Part shown: positions 34,786 to 45,261 of the stretch, piece after piece
How positions within the stretch are numbered: position 1 is the stretch's first letter
Layout of the letters: every line of letters begins with the position of its first letter
Source of the DNA: Desulfobulbaceae bacterium
GTDB lineage: Bacteria; Desulfobacterota; Desulfobulbia; Desulfobulbales; SURF-16
Length of the DNA: 64,000 bases
Direction: 5' to 3'
Assembly (NCBI GenBank): GCA_024637145.1
Contig: JAGXFQ010000035.1
Location: 1 to 64,000 of the forward strand
Made by a program: the position numbers and the translations under genes
The notes under the pieces: generated by a model
What the model was told of the DNA's origin: nothing
The model's database searches: none
The model's input: only the letters and a program-made list of their open reading frames with translations

Positions 34786-35135
34786 TCAGCGGCATGTCCG
34801 GCGCCTCCGGGCAATGTGAACATGGACCTGGATTTGTTTTATGGGCCGTCTCCTTTTTTGGGAGGCGGCTTTTTTTATGTCATTATTTTGACCATTTGCC
34901 GGCTCCGCAACTCATGATCGGGAAAAAAATGCCTATTACTATGGCTGCCGAAGATTTTTGGCAAGAATTTCCCGGGGTAAGGGGAATTTGTTTAATCTTA
35001 AAGAGATGATTTCTCAAGGGGTTAATCGTCGCCGGTGGTGGTGGGGGATTTTTTTTGGCGTTATGGCATGAAAATAGCTTCTTTATCTAGGTGTCAATTG
35101 TCCATAGGGGGAAGATATCTATAAGGAATGTGCGC
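34786..35135. other. Gene-free region between trpS and the GGDEF gene
   Basis: Contains the trpS terminator at 34845-34877 and otherwise only short open frames with no recognisable content. Confidence 0.5.
34845..34877 (+). terminator. Intrinsic terminator after trpS
   Basis: Stem GCCGTCTCC / GGAGGCGGC (one G-T pair) with a T-rich loop, followed by seven T residues. Confidence 0.85.
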
Positions 35136-36164
35136 ATGGGAAATGAAATAACAAATAGTCGTTATAAAGAAACAACGGAGAGGGAAAGGGGGCTTGATGA
35201 CCTGCTGGCTGAGTTGCAGCAACTCAAGGAGAAGTCGGACCGGCTGGTACTTCTTAATGATCTCCATGTGAGATTGGCCAGCGCCGTTGATTTGCCAAGT
35301 GTAATTGATGCCTTCTCGCTCTGGCTGATGCCTCTGGTTTCCCATGAATTAATGGCCTTCGATGCCCCGGGGAATAAGCGGCGTCATGTCTGCTGTTCCT
35401 GCCATGGTCCGGAAAGATTGCACCTGGTTGGGCTGACTGAGAGGCTGTTCTGCGATGCCCGTCATCTGGCGGTCCTCAGCAAATGGAAGGAGGGCGATTT
35501 CTTTATTCATAATTGGTCTGTGGATTTTGAAAGTGCAAGCGGCATTGTCCTGGTGATGCGTCAGGAGCAACAATTGACCGACGCTGAACAGGAAATGATC
35601 GTTGCTGCCCTTACTGTTCTTTCTGAACCCCTGCAGCGGGTTCTGGCTTATGAGGAGCTTTTTGTGCAGGCCAAAAGTGATGCCCTTACGGGGCTGGCAA
35701 ACCGCCGGGTTTTTGAAGATCGCCTTGGGCCCCTCATTGACAGCGCCCGCCGGTATGGTCATGCCTTGACCCTGGTCAGTATGGATCTTGATTATTTTAA
35801 ACAGCTTAATGACAATCTTGGCCATTCCACCGGTGATGAGGTTCTCAAAAAGGTGGCCACTACTTTTGCTGCCATGATCCGTACTTCCGATATTCTGGTG
35901 CGGATGGGCGGTGATGAGTTCATGCTGGTCTTGCCAGATACGGATCTTGCTTCTGCCCGGATCCTTGCTGAGCGCCTCTGCAAGGCGGTGGATAATCTGC
36001 AGATTTATTCCACTGTCGACCTGAAACTGGGAGTGAGCATCGGCCTGAGTCAGTGGCAGCCCGGGATGACGGAGGATGAGTGGCTGGAGAAGGTGGACGA
36101 GCTCCTTTATAAGGCGAAGGGCCATGGCCGCAACCAGGTATATGGTGAGCCCAACATGGCTTAA
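35136..36164 (+). CDS. Diguanylate cyclase with N-terminal GAF-like domain
   Basis: A 342-residue cytosolic protein. A short coiled coil (DLLAELQQLKEKSDRL) leads to a GAF-like sensor (about 35-175) with a CCSCHG cluster that could bind metal or sense redox. The GGDEF domain occupies about 185-340: DALTGLANRRVFEDRL, the active motif GGDEF, and the inhibitory I-site RTSD five residues before it. It should make c-di-GMP with product inhibition. The ATG at 35136 follows AAGGA; the longer GTG start at 35091 has no SD. PilZ (11795) is a possible receptor. Confidence 0.87.
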   Translation: MGNEITNSRYKETTERERGLDDLLAELQQLKEKSDRLVLLNDLHVRLASAVDLPSVIDAFSLWLMPLVSHELMAFDAPGNKRRHVCCSCHGPERLHLVGLTERLFCDARHLAVLSKWKEGDFFIHNWSVDFESASGIVLVMRQEQQLTDAEQEMIVAALTVLSEPLQRVLAYEELFVQAKSDALTGLANRRVFEDRLGPLIDSARRYGHALTLVSMDLDYFKQLNDNLGHSTGDEVLKKVATTFAAMIRTSDILVRMGGDEFMLVLPDTDLASARILAERLCKAVDNLQIYSTVDLKLGVSIGLSQWQPGMTEDEWLEKVDELLYKAKGHGRNQVYGEPNMA

Positions 36165-36190
36165 AAAAAGGCTGGATTTATGAGAGGAAA

Positions 36191-36230
36191 ATAGGGGAAG
36201 ATGGCAGATGTCATCTTCCCCTATTTTTAT
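36191..36230 (+). terminator. Intrinsic terminator after the GGDEF gene
   Basis: A perfect 13-bp stem ATAGGGGAAGATG / CATCTTCCCCTAT with an 8-base loop, then TTTTATT. It ends 15 bases before the next start codon, so the dehydrogenase gene would need read-through or a promoter within this stretch. Confidence 0.9.
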
Positions 36231-36244
36231 TATCTCCAGGACGT

Positions 36245-37417
36245 ATGATGCGTATCAGGGTTATTGATAAAATCGCCCCAGAGGGGCTCGATCTTTTCCC
36301 GGAGACCTACCGGGTCGGCCCGGCAATGGCAAACCCGGATGCCATTGTGGTGCGGAGCTCACCGGTGAATGTGGAGGCCTATCCTGCCCTGCTTGCCGTG
36401 GCCCGGGCCGGGGCCGGTGTCAATAACATCACCGTGGCGCGGGCCACGGAACTGGGAATCCCTGTTTTTAATACCCCAGGGGCCAATGCCAATGCCGTGG
36501 CCGAGCTTGTCATGGTGATGGCTGGCATGGGGGCCCGCAATATCAACCAGGCGATTCATTTTTGCCAGGGGCTTGCCGGCCGGCCGGAAGAAGAAATGCA
36601 GCGGGCGGTGGAAGAGCGCAAGAGCGCCTTTCGCGGTACCGAACTGGCGGGCAAGACCCTGGGGGTGTTGGGCCTTGGCCAGATCGGGGTGCTGGTTGCC
36701 AATAAAGGGGTCAGGCAGCAGATGCCAACCCTTGCCTATGACCCGGCCCCAACCCTGGAGAACATGCATCGTCTTTCCGCCAGGGTCAGCCTCTGCCGTT
36801 CTCTGTCAGCACTTCTTGCAGCTGCCCATGTTTTGTCTGTGCATGTCCCCCTCACTGAAAAGACAAAAGGGATGATCAATAGCAAAATTCTGGATCAGCT
36901 TCCCCATGGCGCCATGCTTATCAACTATGCCCGCGGACCGGTGGTGGTCGAGGAGGATGTGAGGCAGGCCCTTGATTCCGGCAGATTGGCCCTCTATATT
37001 ACTGATTTTCCTTCTGAAAAAATGCTGGGTCATCCCCAAGTCCTGACCACGCCCCATCTGGGTGCCTCCACCGAAGAATCAGAAGAGCAATGTGCCACCA
37101 TGGCGGTGCAGGAACTCGTTGATTATCTGCAGTTCGGCTCTGTGCTGCGCAGTGTCAATTTCCCAACGGCGGCATCTGTGCCCGGCAGTCAGGTCCATAC
37201 CCGGCTGATTATGATTAACCGCGATCGCCCTGGAATGATTGGTTTTGCCTCGCAGACCTTGGGGGAGGCAGGCATTAATATTGCCAGTTACCTCAATGAG
37301 AGTAATGGGGTAATCGGCTATAATATCATCGATCTGGAATCCCCTGTTCTTGCTGAGACCCTCGCTCAGATCCAAGGCCATGAAGATGTGATTCGGCTGC
37401 GGACCATCATTTTTTAA
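36245..37417 (+). CDS. D-3-phosphoglycerate dehydrogenase-like (short SerA with ACT domain)
   Basis: A 390-residue D-2-hydroxyacid dehydrogenase. The NAD fold motif is GVLGLGQIGVLVANKG. Catalytic Arg sits in INYARGPVVVEEDV and His in TTPHLGASTEESEE. After about 310 residues a short ACT domain follows (LIMINRDRPGMIGFASQTLG), the usual serine-feedback module. This matches the short SerA subclass (about 390 residues) that lacks the intervening domain. It would oxidise 3-phosphoglycerate in serine synthesis. Start may be 36245 or 36248. Confidence 0.86.
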   Translation: MMRIRVIDKIAPEGLDLFPETYRVGPAMANPDAIVVRSSPVNVEAYPALLAVARAGAGVNNITVARATELGIPVFNTPGANANAVAELVMVMAGMGARNINQAIHFCQGLAGRPEEEMQRAVEERKSAFRGTELAGKTLGVLGLGQIGVLVANKGVRQQMPTLAYDPAPTLENMHRLSARVSLCRSLSALLAAAHVLSVHVPLTEKTKGMINSKILDQLPHGAMLINYARGPVVVEEDVRQALDSGRLALYITDFPSEKMLGHPQVLTTPHLGASTEESEEQCATMAVQELVDYLQFGSVLRSVNFPTAASVPGSQVHTRLIMINRDRPGMIGFASQTLGEAGINIASYLNESNGVIGYNIIDLESPVLAETLAQIQGHEDVIRLRTIIF

Positions 37418-37632
37418 GACCTTCTGAACTCTCCTGACGCTGCTTTTCGGCTTTTCGGGTGAGAGAAAAGGCAAGATCTTGACAACTTTCAACACCATTC
37501 TTACCTGTCTAAGGAGCCGCTTTCCGGCGCCCTTTTTCTAGGTAGTTTTTTGCGCAGGCCCTCAGGGCAGCAGTGGCTAAGCGCCAGGCTTAGGCGTACT
37601 ATTTTGTCCATCTATGGAAATTGGAGGATGTC

Positions 37633-40224
37633 ATGCAGTTTGATAAATTCACCCTGAAATCCCAGGAGGCCCTGGAAGGGGCAGGGCAACTTGCTACCGC
37701 CAAGGGCCATCAGGAGATGGTTCCTGAGCATCTCTTTAAGATTATTCTGGAGCAGAAAGATGGTCTGCTCAGGTCAAGTATCCAGAAGATTGGCTGCGAG
37801 CTGCATAGTATTATTGCCGGCACCGAGGAGCTTATTAACAAGATACCCCAGGTGAGTGGTTCCGGGTTTGGTCAGGTTCATGGTTCAGCACGGCTGAGTA
37901 GGGTCTTGGACCAGGCCTTGAAAGAGGCCGAGGCCATGCATGATGAGTATATCAGCCTTGAGCATCTGGTGCTGGCTATCCTTGCTGAAAAAAACTCTGA
38001 TCTGGCCCGGATGTGTTTGGTGAACGGCCTGACCAGGGAGGCCTTTTTCAAGGCCCTGGTGGAGATCAGGGGCTCTCATCGGGTCACTGACCAAAATCCG
38101 GAAGAGAAGTATCAGGCCCTGGAGAAATATTCGTCAAATCTCACCGATCTTGCCCGGCGCGGCAAGCTCGATCCGGTTATCGGCCGCGATGACGAAGTGC
38201 GCAGGGTGGTTCAGGTCTTAAGCCGCCGCACCAAGAATAATCCGGTGTTGATCGGCGAGCCCGGGGTGGGAAAAACAGCGATTGTCGAGGGACTGGCCCA
38301 GCGCATTGTCATGGGGGATGTTCCTGACACCTTGCGTAACAAGGAAGTGGTGGCCCTGGATCTGGGAGCCCTGATCGCCGGGGCCAAATATCGGGGGGAA
38401 TTTGAGGACCGGCTCAAGGCGGTGCTGAAGGAGGTGGAGGAACGTCAGGGCGAAATCATCCTCTTTATTGATGAAATTCATACCCTGGTGGGTGCCGGCG
38501 CCTCAGAGGGCGCCATGGATGCCTCCAATATGCTTAAACCCGCCCTGGCCCGCGGTGAGCTCCACTGTGTGGGGGCCACCACCCTCAATGAATATCGCAC
38601 CATTGAAAAGGATGCGGCCCTGGAACGTCGTTTTCAGAAGGTGCTGGTGGAGGAGCCCTCAGTGGAGGATTCCATTGCCATCCTGCGCGGCATCAAGGAG
38701 AAATATGAGGTCCATCACGGGGTGCGTATCCGCGATAGCGCCACTGTGGCAGCGGTCATTCTGTCAAGACGCTATATCACCGACCGTTTTCTGCCTGATA
38801 AGGCCATTGATCTCATTGATGAGGCTGCCTCGCGGATTCGTATTGAGATTGACTCCATGCCCACGGAAATTGATGAGGTGGATCGAAGGAGGATTAAGCT
38901 TGAGATCGAGCGCGAGGCCCTGAAAAAGGAAAAGGACGCCCCTTCCAGGCAACGGCTGGAAAAGCTGGAGGCGGAGCTCGCCAATGTCAATGAGCAGCTT
39001 AACTCCATGAAGAGCCACTGGCAGCTTGAGCGTGATATTATTCAAAATATCCGCAAGATTAAGAGCGATATTGATGAGGCCAAGATCAATGAGCAGCAGG
39101 CCGAGCGCATCCAGGATCTGAGCCGGGTGGCGGAGATTCGCCATGGTCTGCTGGTGGAGCTCAGGCGCAAGCTGGAAGAGGAAAACAGCAAGCTGCAGGC
39201 CATCCAGACGGATCGGCAGATGCTGAAGGAAGAGGTGTCAGAAGAGGATATCGCCGCGGTGGTGGCGATGTGGACCAATATTCCTATGGATAAATTGCTG
39301 GAGGGTGAAAAGGAACGGTTGGTGGGGGCCGAAATCCAGCTCGGCAAAAGGGTCATCGGCCAGAAGCCTGCTATTGCTGCTGTTGCCAATGCCGTCCGCC
39401 GGGCCAGGGCAGGTCTCCAGGATCCCAACCGGCCCTTGGGCTCCTTTATTTTTCTGGGTCCCACCGGGGTGGGCAAGACCGAGCTGGCCCGGGCCCTGGC
39501 CGAATTTCTCTTTGACAGCGAACAGTCCATGGTCCGCCTCGACATGTCGGAATTCATGGAAAAGCATTCGGTGGCCCGCTTGATTGGCGCGCCTCCAGGC
39601 TATATCGGCTATGAACAGGGGGGCTATCTCACCGAAGCGGTGCGCCGCAAGCCCTACTCCGTCATCCTCTTTGACGAGATTGAAAAGGCCCATCCTGATG
39701 TCTTCAATGTTTTGTTGCAGATTCTTGATGACGGTCGGATGACGGATGGTCAGGGGAGGACGGTGGATTTTAAAAACTGTATCCTGATCATGACCTCTAA
39801 TCTCGGCAGCCAGATTATCCAGGATCATGGCGCTGACAATCCCGAACAGATGGCAAGGGAACTGGACGACATCCTCAAGCATACCTTTAAGCCTGAGTTT
39901 TTAAACAGGGTGGATGATATTATCACCTTCAAATCCCTCACTCGCCCGGAGCTCAGCCAGATTGTCGATATCCAGCTTGGCTATCTCAAGAACAGAATGG
40001 CGGAGCAAGGCTACGGCTTAGAGTTGACGGAAGCGGCCAGACAATTTATTGTCGATATCGGTTATGATCCCGTCTTTGGTGCCCGACCCTTGAAAAGGGC
40101 AATCCAGAGGTATCTGCAGGATCAGCTGGCCATGGAAATCCTTGCCGGCCATTTCGGCGAAACGGGCACCGTGGTGGTGGACCATAAGCCGGGGGCTGAT
40201 GGCCTCAGTTTTACTCTTAAATAA
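37633..40224 (+). CDS. clpB: Disaggregase ClpB (Hsp100)
   Basis: An 863-residue AAA+ chaperone with an N-terminal Clp repeat domain, D1 ATPase ([33 protein letters not shown]), the coiled-coil middle domain (about 400-530) that distinguishes ClpB, and D2 ATPase ([32 protein letters not shown]; final [15 protein letters not shown]). It works with DnaK, whose gene lies 4 kb upstream, to rescue aggregated proteins. The ATG at 37633 follows GGAGG; the TTG four codons earlier is less likely. Confidence 0.97.
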   Translation: MQFDKFTLKSQEALEGAGQLATAKGHQEMVPEHLFKIILEQKDGLLRSSIQKIGCELHSIIAGTEELINKIPQVSGSGFGQVHGSARLSRVLDQALKEAEAMHDEYISLEHLVLAILAEKNSDLARMCLVNGLTREAFFKALVEIRGSHRVTDQNPEEKYQALEKYSSNLTDLARRGKLDPVIGRDDEVRRVVQVLSRRTKNNPVLIGEPGVGKTAIVEGLAQRIVMGDVPDTLRNKEVVALDLGALIAGAKYRGEFEDRLKAVLKEVEERQGEIILFIDEIHTLVGAGASEGAMDASNMLKPALARGELHCVGATTLNEYRTIEKDAALERRFQKVLVEEPSVEDSIAILRGIKEKYEVHHGVRIRDSATVAAVILSRRYITDRFLPDKAIDLIDEAASRIRIEIDSMPTEIDEVDRRRIKLEIEREALKKEKDAPSRQRLEKLEAELANVNEQLNSMKSHWQLERDIIQNIRKIKSDIDEAKINEQQAERIQDLSRVAEIRHGLLVELRRKLEEENSKLQAIQTDRQMLKEEVSEEDIAAVVAMWTNIPMDKLLEGEKERLVGAEIQLGKRVIGQKPAIAAVANAVRRARAGLQDPNRPLGSFIFLGPTGVGKTELARALAEFLFDSEQSMVRLDMSEFMEKHSVARLIGAPPGYIGYEQGGYLTEAVRRKPYSVILFDEIEKAHPDVFNVLLQILDDGRMTDGQGRTVDFKNCILIMTSNLGSQIIQDHGADNPEQMARELDDILKHTFKPEFLNRVDDIITFKSLTRPELSQIVDIQLGYLKNRMAEQGYGLELTEAARQFIVDIGYDPVFGARPLKRAIQRYLQDQLAMEILAGHFGETGTVVVDHKPGADGLSFTLK

Positions 40225-40264
40225 GTTGTGAGAGGGAGTCCTTGAGTCTCCCCTGTGGAGATAT

Positions 40265-40790
40265 ATGGAAGGCGAGGTCACCACCCCATCAGTGCCGGAG
40301 ATTGTCGACCTGGTGGTGGAGCGGGTCAGCAATTGTTATCAAAAGCATGATCTCTGCTGTGCAGAGGCAATCAGCTTTGTTTTGAGTCAGGCCTTTGCCA
40401 GCGGCCTGAGCGCCCGGGAAGTCGTACAGATGGGGGCTGGTTTTTGTCATGGCATGGGGGGGCGCCGGGTGCAGTTGCGGGGCCTTGACCGGCTCGGTGG
40501 TCATTCTTTCTTATTATCTGGGGCCCCATGGCCGTCCGGGCTTGCCGAAGAAGGAATTTCGCAGCTGCATCAGGGAGCTGCACCACCAGTTTCAAGGGCG
40601 TTTTGGCTCCACTTGTTGCCGTGTTCTTGCCAAAAAGGCGGCAGGTGACAAGGAAAGTCGCCGGGTGAGCTGTCTGGAGCTGACCCGAGGGGGGGGCGAG
40701 ATTGCCGCCACTCTTCTCCTTGAGGCCAGACCGGAACTGCTGTCTGCCGCGGACCTGATTTTCTTGCACAGTAGTCAGCCACCTTTGTAA
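40265..40790 (+). pseudogene. C_GCAxxG_C_C family protein, frameshifted at a G7 tract
   Basis: Two overlapping frames make one family member. The first frame (from ATG 40265) gives NCYQKHDLCCAEAIS and ends its sensible part at GAGFCHGMGG. The second frame gives GAGCSCGALTGSVVILSYYL and GRFGSTCCRVLAKKAAG up to 40790. The break is at seven G residues (40456-40462); with six, reading is continuous as GMGGAGCSCGALTG and the protein would have about 174 residues. The family (conserved Cys, GCA and GALTG motifs) is of unknown, probably metal- or redox-related function. It may be a pseudogene, a slippery or phase-variable gene, or a sequencing error. Confidence 0.75.
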
Positions 40791-41395
40791 AAAGATACTT
40801 TTCAGGCCCCCCTTTCAGTCGCGCGCATTTTTCTCCGGCGCAAATTTCCCTTTTCTCCTGGGGCCCACCTTGTCCACTACGCCTTCTGCTGCAGTTCTAT
40901 GAAGGGCCTGAAAAATATCCGTGAAGAAAAAAGGGATGGCGTCACATGCCGATTGCTTGGGCCGTCTACTGCCGCTGCCGCCGGGAAAAATGGAAGCAGC
41001 CGGTCTCTCTATACCCAATAGCAGGAAACCCCCACTTGAGATCAGGCCCGAATGTATCATCCAAAAAGAGGCATGCTCCCAGGCGGGCGGCAGCAAAAGA
41101 GCAGGTGGGGTGAGCTGCAACGGTGAAAAGAGCGGGGCACAATTTCATAAAAGTATGCCTGGCCCGGGATGGTCTCTCTGTCTCAAAGGTCTGGAGAAGA
41201 CCGTGCAAAAAGGCGGAAAAAAGATTCCCTTTTCACCAAGGTTGTTTATAGTCGTTATCATTAAGAGGATGCCTTTGAGTATCTTTTTCAGGGGCCCGGG
41301 CGTTGTCTGCTCTTTTCGGGCAGGAAACTAAGTATCCCTGAAGCCGTTTATAACAGCCACCACTTTAGCGAACGATAACGTGCAAGTTTATTATT
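40791..41395. other. Gene-free region upstream of the UBC-like fusion gene
   Basis: About 600 bases. Two overlapping open frames (minus 40815-41120, plus 40921-41331) have no domain, no SD and odd composition, and look non-coding. No RNA gene was recognised. This is the second-longest empty stretch of the window. Confidence 0.5.
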
Positions 41396-44284
41396 ATGAA
41401 TGATGATGATAACCGTCTTGAAAAAGAATTAACAGAAGTTCAGCACCACTTTGCCAACCATCCCTCCATCGCCATTGTCGCCACAGAAGGGGTCCCGGTT
41501 ACTCAATATGTTGTCGAGTACCGGCTCAACGGTCTTGTCGGTCTGGAAGGTGGTGAACTTTCCAGGTCAGACCAGCATCGTGTGGAGATAACTCTTTCCT
41601 TTGGATTCCCCCATTTTCCTCCCAATTGTAAGCCCTTAACCCCTATTTTTCATCCGGATATTGATCCTGCCGCTATTAAGATAGCTGATTTTTGGAAAGC
41701 GGATGAAAGCCTGGTCTCGCTTATTGTCTATATTGGCCAGATGATTTGCTGGCAGGTCTATTCTGAAGAAAATGTCTTCAATCAGGAAGCAGCATCCTGG
41801 TTGGCGGCACACAGCGAGGCCGTGCCGCTGGACCGCGTTGATCTGGCCGGCCTTCCGCAAGGGCAAGAGCGCAATGGGGCGGTGAGTCAGGATAGGGGTG
41901 GGCCCCCGCCAGAGGATTTTGCTCTGGATTTGGAGCTCGGCGCTGAATCGCTGCCGGAATTGGCCTTTGAGACCATTGACCTTGGGGCCTTGGAGGAGGT
42001 CTCTGCCGCGGAACCGGTCCCGGCAAGAGCAGAGGGGGAGCTGCTTTTTACCGGTGAGGAGCATGAGGCCGCGCCGCTGCCTACTTTTACCGACCTGAAG
42101 GATGTTGCCAAGGATCTTGATTTCGGCTTTAAGTCACCTGAGATGCCCATAGAAGAGGAGGCGCCGGCTCCCATAGTGGTTGAGGAGATTGATCTCGACA
42201 TCAATGAAGAGCTGGCGGGCATGGCGGCTGATGAGGTCGAGGGCGAGGTGGATCTTGATTTCGCTACGGTTGATGTTGATTATGATATCTTGTGCGGCAT
42301 GATGGATCAGGGCAATTTTTTTGCGGCCCAGAAAAAAATAAATTCCATGGCCCCGGAAAATCTGAGTATGGCCGCGGCTGGTCTGCGTCTGGAAATTGAA
42401 AACAATATTCGCGATGCCGAGAAAATTTTCCAGGAGGCAACAAAGCTGGAGGGGCAGGGTCTGCTGGAAGAGGCGGCCCGGAAATTTGAAGGAGTCCTTA
42501 ATGCGGTGAGGGATTACCCCGCCCTGGGCGAGAACATGAAAAGGGTGCGGAATGCCTGGATGGCCGCCCTGGGGGAAGAATCTGGAGCAGATGCTGACCC
42601 GCTGCAATATCAAGAGGTTTCTCTGGGCACTTTCCCCTCGGAGATGGAGGCCCCTGAAGAGATTTCCCTCTCTCTGGAGAAGGCGGATGAAGAAGCGGTG
42701 GCCGTGGCTGCCGGAATCCCGGCGCCGCACTTTTCAGACAGCTTCTCTCCGGCGCCAACCGGTTCCGCCCCTTCCGCACCGCCGCCTAGTTCCGGACCGT
42801 CTCCGCGGCCAAAGATAACGGCCAAGAAGGCCAGCCCCGTCCCTAAGACCCCGGCCAAGGTCGTCAAGTCAAGGAAACCTCTTTTTATGGTGGGGGCTCT
42901 GCTTTTTCTTGTGGTGGCCCTTTCGGGTTGGGTTTTTATGGAATGGAGCGCCTTTAACCAGGCCCAGCAGAAATGGGCAACTATTCAGCCCTTGCTTGCC
43001 AAGGGCCAGTATGCGCAGGTTAGTCAGCGCTGTACGGAAATAACGCAGTTATTGGGCCGGGTTCACGTGGTCATGGTTTCCGGCAAGAAGAAGATCCTGG
43101 CCCAGATTGAGGACATTGTCGGTTCTGACCATTTTCAGGAGGCCATTGGCGGCAAGGTATATTACCAGGCGGAATATATCTCCCCCCAGGCCCATGCCGC
43201 CTATCTGGAGATCGGCAAGCTTGTTGCTGAAGGAGAAAAGCAGGGTTCTCTTCCTGACTGGCCGGGTGCCCTGCTCAGTTATGAGGCCGCCCTTGCGCTG
43301 GCGGAGAAAAACCGGCAGCGTCTTGATGAAGATTTTTATAACCAGGTACTTCTCAAGGTCAAAAAAGCCCAGTTTGCCAGCCATGTCGCCCAGGGCAAAA
43401 GGGCCTTTGTCGCTAAAGAGTGGCTTACGGCCGTGGGTCATCTTGATCAGGCCATGCATCTGGCTGCGAGCAAAGAGGTTGCCGCTGCCGCTGCCCGTCA
43501 TGATGTGGAGAGGTATCTCCAACTGGCCCGGTTTTCACAGATTCTTGTTGATGGCGATGCCCTTTTGCAAAAAGGGGAGTGGCAAGAGGCCTTGCGCAAT
43601 TATCAGGAGGCTGCTGATCTTGCTCAACAAGGAGATGTTGTTGGCCAGGGGAGTCGGCAAGCCGTTACCGTGAAGCTCCAGCAGACCAGCTTGCTGAAAG
43701 GCCTTGCCGAAGGTGATACCTATGCAGAGGCCAAAAAATGGGCTCAGGCAGTGGCCGCTTATGAGAAGGTCGGCACTGATTTCCCCCCTGAGGTGACCAT
43801 TCCCGGCCACAATATTGCCACCACCCGGGAAAGGGTGGCCCAGTCCCTGCTCAACGCCCTCTATCATCGCGACCAGGAAGAGGCTCGGGCCTTTTTTGCC
43901 AAAAAGGAGTATGATCAGGCCGCCAGCGTCCTGCAACGACTCATCCTGGCCATTGATTCCTCATCCCTGCAGGATAAGGGCAAATGGCAGCTCATAAAGA
44001 AACAGGCCGTGGAGGATCAGAAGAAGGCAAACCTGCAGGCCGCTATCGAGGCCAAGATAGCCTATCTTCAGGCGCACTATGCGGCTATTTTTATCGAGAA
44101 TTTTGTCGGGGTGCGGGCCCAGGCCCTAGATCAACCCCGGATCAAATTTCTGGAGGAAAACGGCACGGCCCTTGTCTTTAGTGTGCGCTGCCGGGAACTG
44201 AGGGACCAGAAGTATTACACCCTGGAACTGATCTATCAGTATGATATGGCCCGCAACCAATGGGGATTCCCGGGCAGCAGCTGA
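41396..44284 (+). CDS. Membrane protein with N-terminal inactive E2/UBC-like domain and TPR-like repeats
   Basis: A 962-residue protein not matching a known full-length family. Residues 1-140 look like a ubiquitin-conjugating (E2/UBC or RWD) fold: RLEKELTEVQ, YVVEYRLNGLVGLEGGE, the HPN-type element HPDI (86-89) and NVFNQEAASWL. The catalytic Cys position after HPN is Ile96, so conjugation is unlikely. An acidic low-complexity region (about 150-300), a helical segment (about 300-390) and a Pro/Ala linker lead to one TM helix (KPLFMVGALLFLVVALSGWV, about 497-518). The rest is TPR-like helices and a small C-terminal domain. It is likely inner-membrane anchored; the side of each end is inferred. 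No E1, ubiquitin-like or DUB gene is nearby. Confidence 0.65.
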   Translation: MNDDDNRLEKELTEVQHHFANHPSIAIVATEGVPVTQYVVEYRLNGLVGLEGGELSRSDQHRVEITLSFGFPHFPPNCKPLTPIFHPDIDPAAIKIADFWKADESLVSLIVYIGQMICWQVYSEENVFNQEAASWLAAHSEAVPLDRVDLAGLPQGQERNGAVSQDRGGPPPEDFALDLELGAESLPELAFETIDLGALEEVSAAEPVPARAEGELLFTGEEHEAAPLPTFTDLKDVAKDLDFGFKSPEMPIEEEAPAPIVVEEIDLDINEELAGMAADEVEGEVDLDFATVDVDYDILCGMMDQGNFFAAQKKINSMAPENLSMAAAGLRLEIENNIRDAEKIFQEATKLEGQGLLEEAARKFEGVLNAVRDYPALGENMKRVRNAWMAALGEESGADADPLQYQEVSLGTFPSEMEAPEEISLSLEKADEEAVAVAAGIPAPHFSDSFSPAPTGSAPSAPPPSSGPSPRPKITAKKASPVPKTPAKVVKSRKPLFMVGALLFLVVALSGWVFMEWSAFNQAQQKWATIQPLLAKGQYAQVSQRCTEITQLLGRVHVVMVSGKKKILAQIEDIVGSDHFQEAIGGKVYYQAEYISPQAHAAYLEIGKLVAEGEKQGSLPDWPGALLSYEAALALAEKNRQRLDEDFYNQVLLKVKKAQFASHVAQGKRAFVAKEWLTAVGHLDQAMHLAASKEVAAAAARHDVERYLQLARFSQILVDGDALLQKGEWQEALRNYQEAADLAQQGDVVGQGSRQAVTVKLQQTSLLKGLAEGDTYAEAKKWAQAVAAYEKVGTDFPPEVTIPGHNIATTRERVAQSLLNALYHRDQEEARAFFAKKEYDQAASVLQRLILAIDSSSLQDKGKWQLIKKQAVEDQKKANLQAAIEAKIAYLQAHYAAIFIENFVGVRAQALDQPRIKFLEENGTALVFSVRCRELRDQKYYTLELIYQYDMARNQWGFPGSS

Positions 44285-44331
44285 GAGCTTCCGGGCTACT
44301 TGCCCTGCTCGACTTTCTGGCAGCCCCTCTG

Positions 44332-45261
44332 TTAGAGTTGGCTGAAGGTGTAGCCCTGTTGTTCCAGAAATTTCAAAAGGCTGTGCGGGCCCACCAGGTG
44401 TCCGGCACCCACCACCACCAACACGGTTTGATGCTGTTCTAGAAGCTGCTCAATCTCGGGCAGCCATCTCTTATTTCTCTTGACGATCAGTTTTTCATAA
44501 AGGCCGGGAAAGTCGCTGAAACTTGCAGTCAGAAGTTCGTGCAGCTTGCTGCTTTCGCCTTGTTCCCAGGCCCGGCTCATAGCCTCTGCTTCCCCGGCAA
44601 AGGTGTCGAGCTCACGCAAGGTCTGCTGGAGAAATTTTTCCTGATCCTGGGGGGCCATGTTGAAAAAAAGATTGATCTGGAATTCGGCACTTTCCAGGGC
44701 TGTTGTCTTTTTGCCCTGGCGCCTGGCCTTGTCGGCAAAATAGTGGTCCAGCCCATACCTGGGTTCAAAACCCAGGCGCTGAAATTCCATCATGGTTATG
44801 ACCAGGGCGCAGTAAGCCGGCCGCATGGGTTGGAAAATGGCCATGGGCAGCTTGAGACGGGCCACATGGTCAGCCAAGGCCTGAAAGGTGGCGGGGGCAA
44901 TATTCTGCTGCAGCGATGCACCTTTCGGGTAGAGGCCTTTTTGGGAAAAAAGTTGCTGGCTGGCCGGGCTCTCCATTTCCCCTTGATCCATTTCAAAGAC
45001 AATAAGATCACTTTGGGCAAAGGCCTCTTCCATCACGACTGGCAGGGGATAATGGTCTTCCTGCAAGACATGAATGGAACCCATGAGATAGAGGGTTTTG
45101 CCGGGGGATTGACTGCGCCACAATGTGGATTGGCCCCAGGCCTGATCAAGTCCCAGGAGAAGGAAAAGAGTGCAGCAGACAAGATATCTGCCGCCCCGAA
45201 AGGCTGGCAAGAGGCCCTTGCGGTCTACTCGTTGTTCGGTGGTGGTGGCTGCTGCTGCCAT
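44332..45261 (-). CDS. TraB/GumN family protein
   Basis: A 309-residue protein with an N-terminal hydrophobic signal or anchor (YLVCCTLFLLLGLDQAWG) and the TraB/PrgY/GumN domain: LMGSIHVLQEDHYPLP, SDLIVFEMD, YGLDHYFADKAR, LESAEFQINLF and VVVGAGHLVGPHSLL. The conserved GxxH and Glu residues resemble a metalloprotease-like active site (relatives include TIKI). Substrate unknown. The gene overlaps the 3' end of the dus gene; the start at 45261 is chosen over 45300 to reduce the overlap, and a TTG nearer the hydrophobic segment is possible. Confidence 0.78.
   Translation of the reverse strand: MAAAATTTEQRVDRKGLLPAFRGGRYLVCCTLFLLLGLDQAWGQSTLWRSQSPGKTLYLMGSIHVLQEDHYPLPVVMEEAFAQSDLIVFEMDQGEMESPASQQLFSQKGLYPKGASLQQNIAPATFQALADHVARLKLPMAIFQPMRPAYCALVITMMEFQRLGFEPRYGLDHYFADKARRQGKKTTALESAEFQINLFFNMAPQDQEKFLQQTLRELDTFAGEAEAMSRAWEQGESSKLHELLTASFSDFPGLYEKLIVKRNKRWLPEIEQLLEQHQTVLVVVGAGHLVGPHSLLKFLEQQGYTFSQL

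Noticed and set aside
40815-41331. Overlapping open frames on both strands before the UBC-like gene
   Set aside because: No family marks and no credible start signals; composition resembles non-coding sequence.
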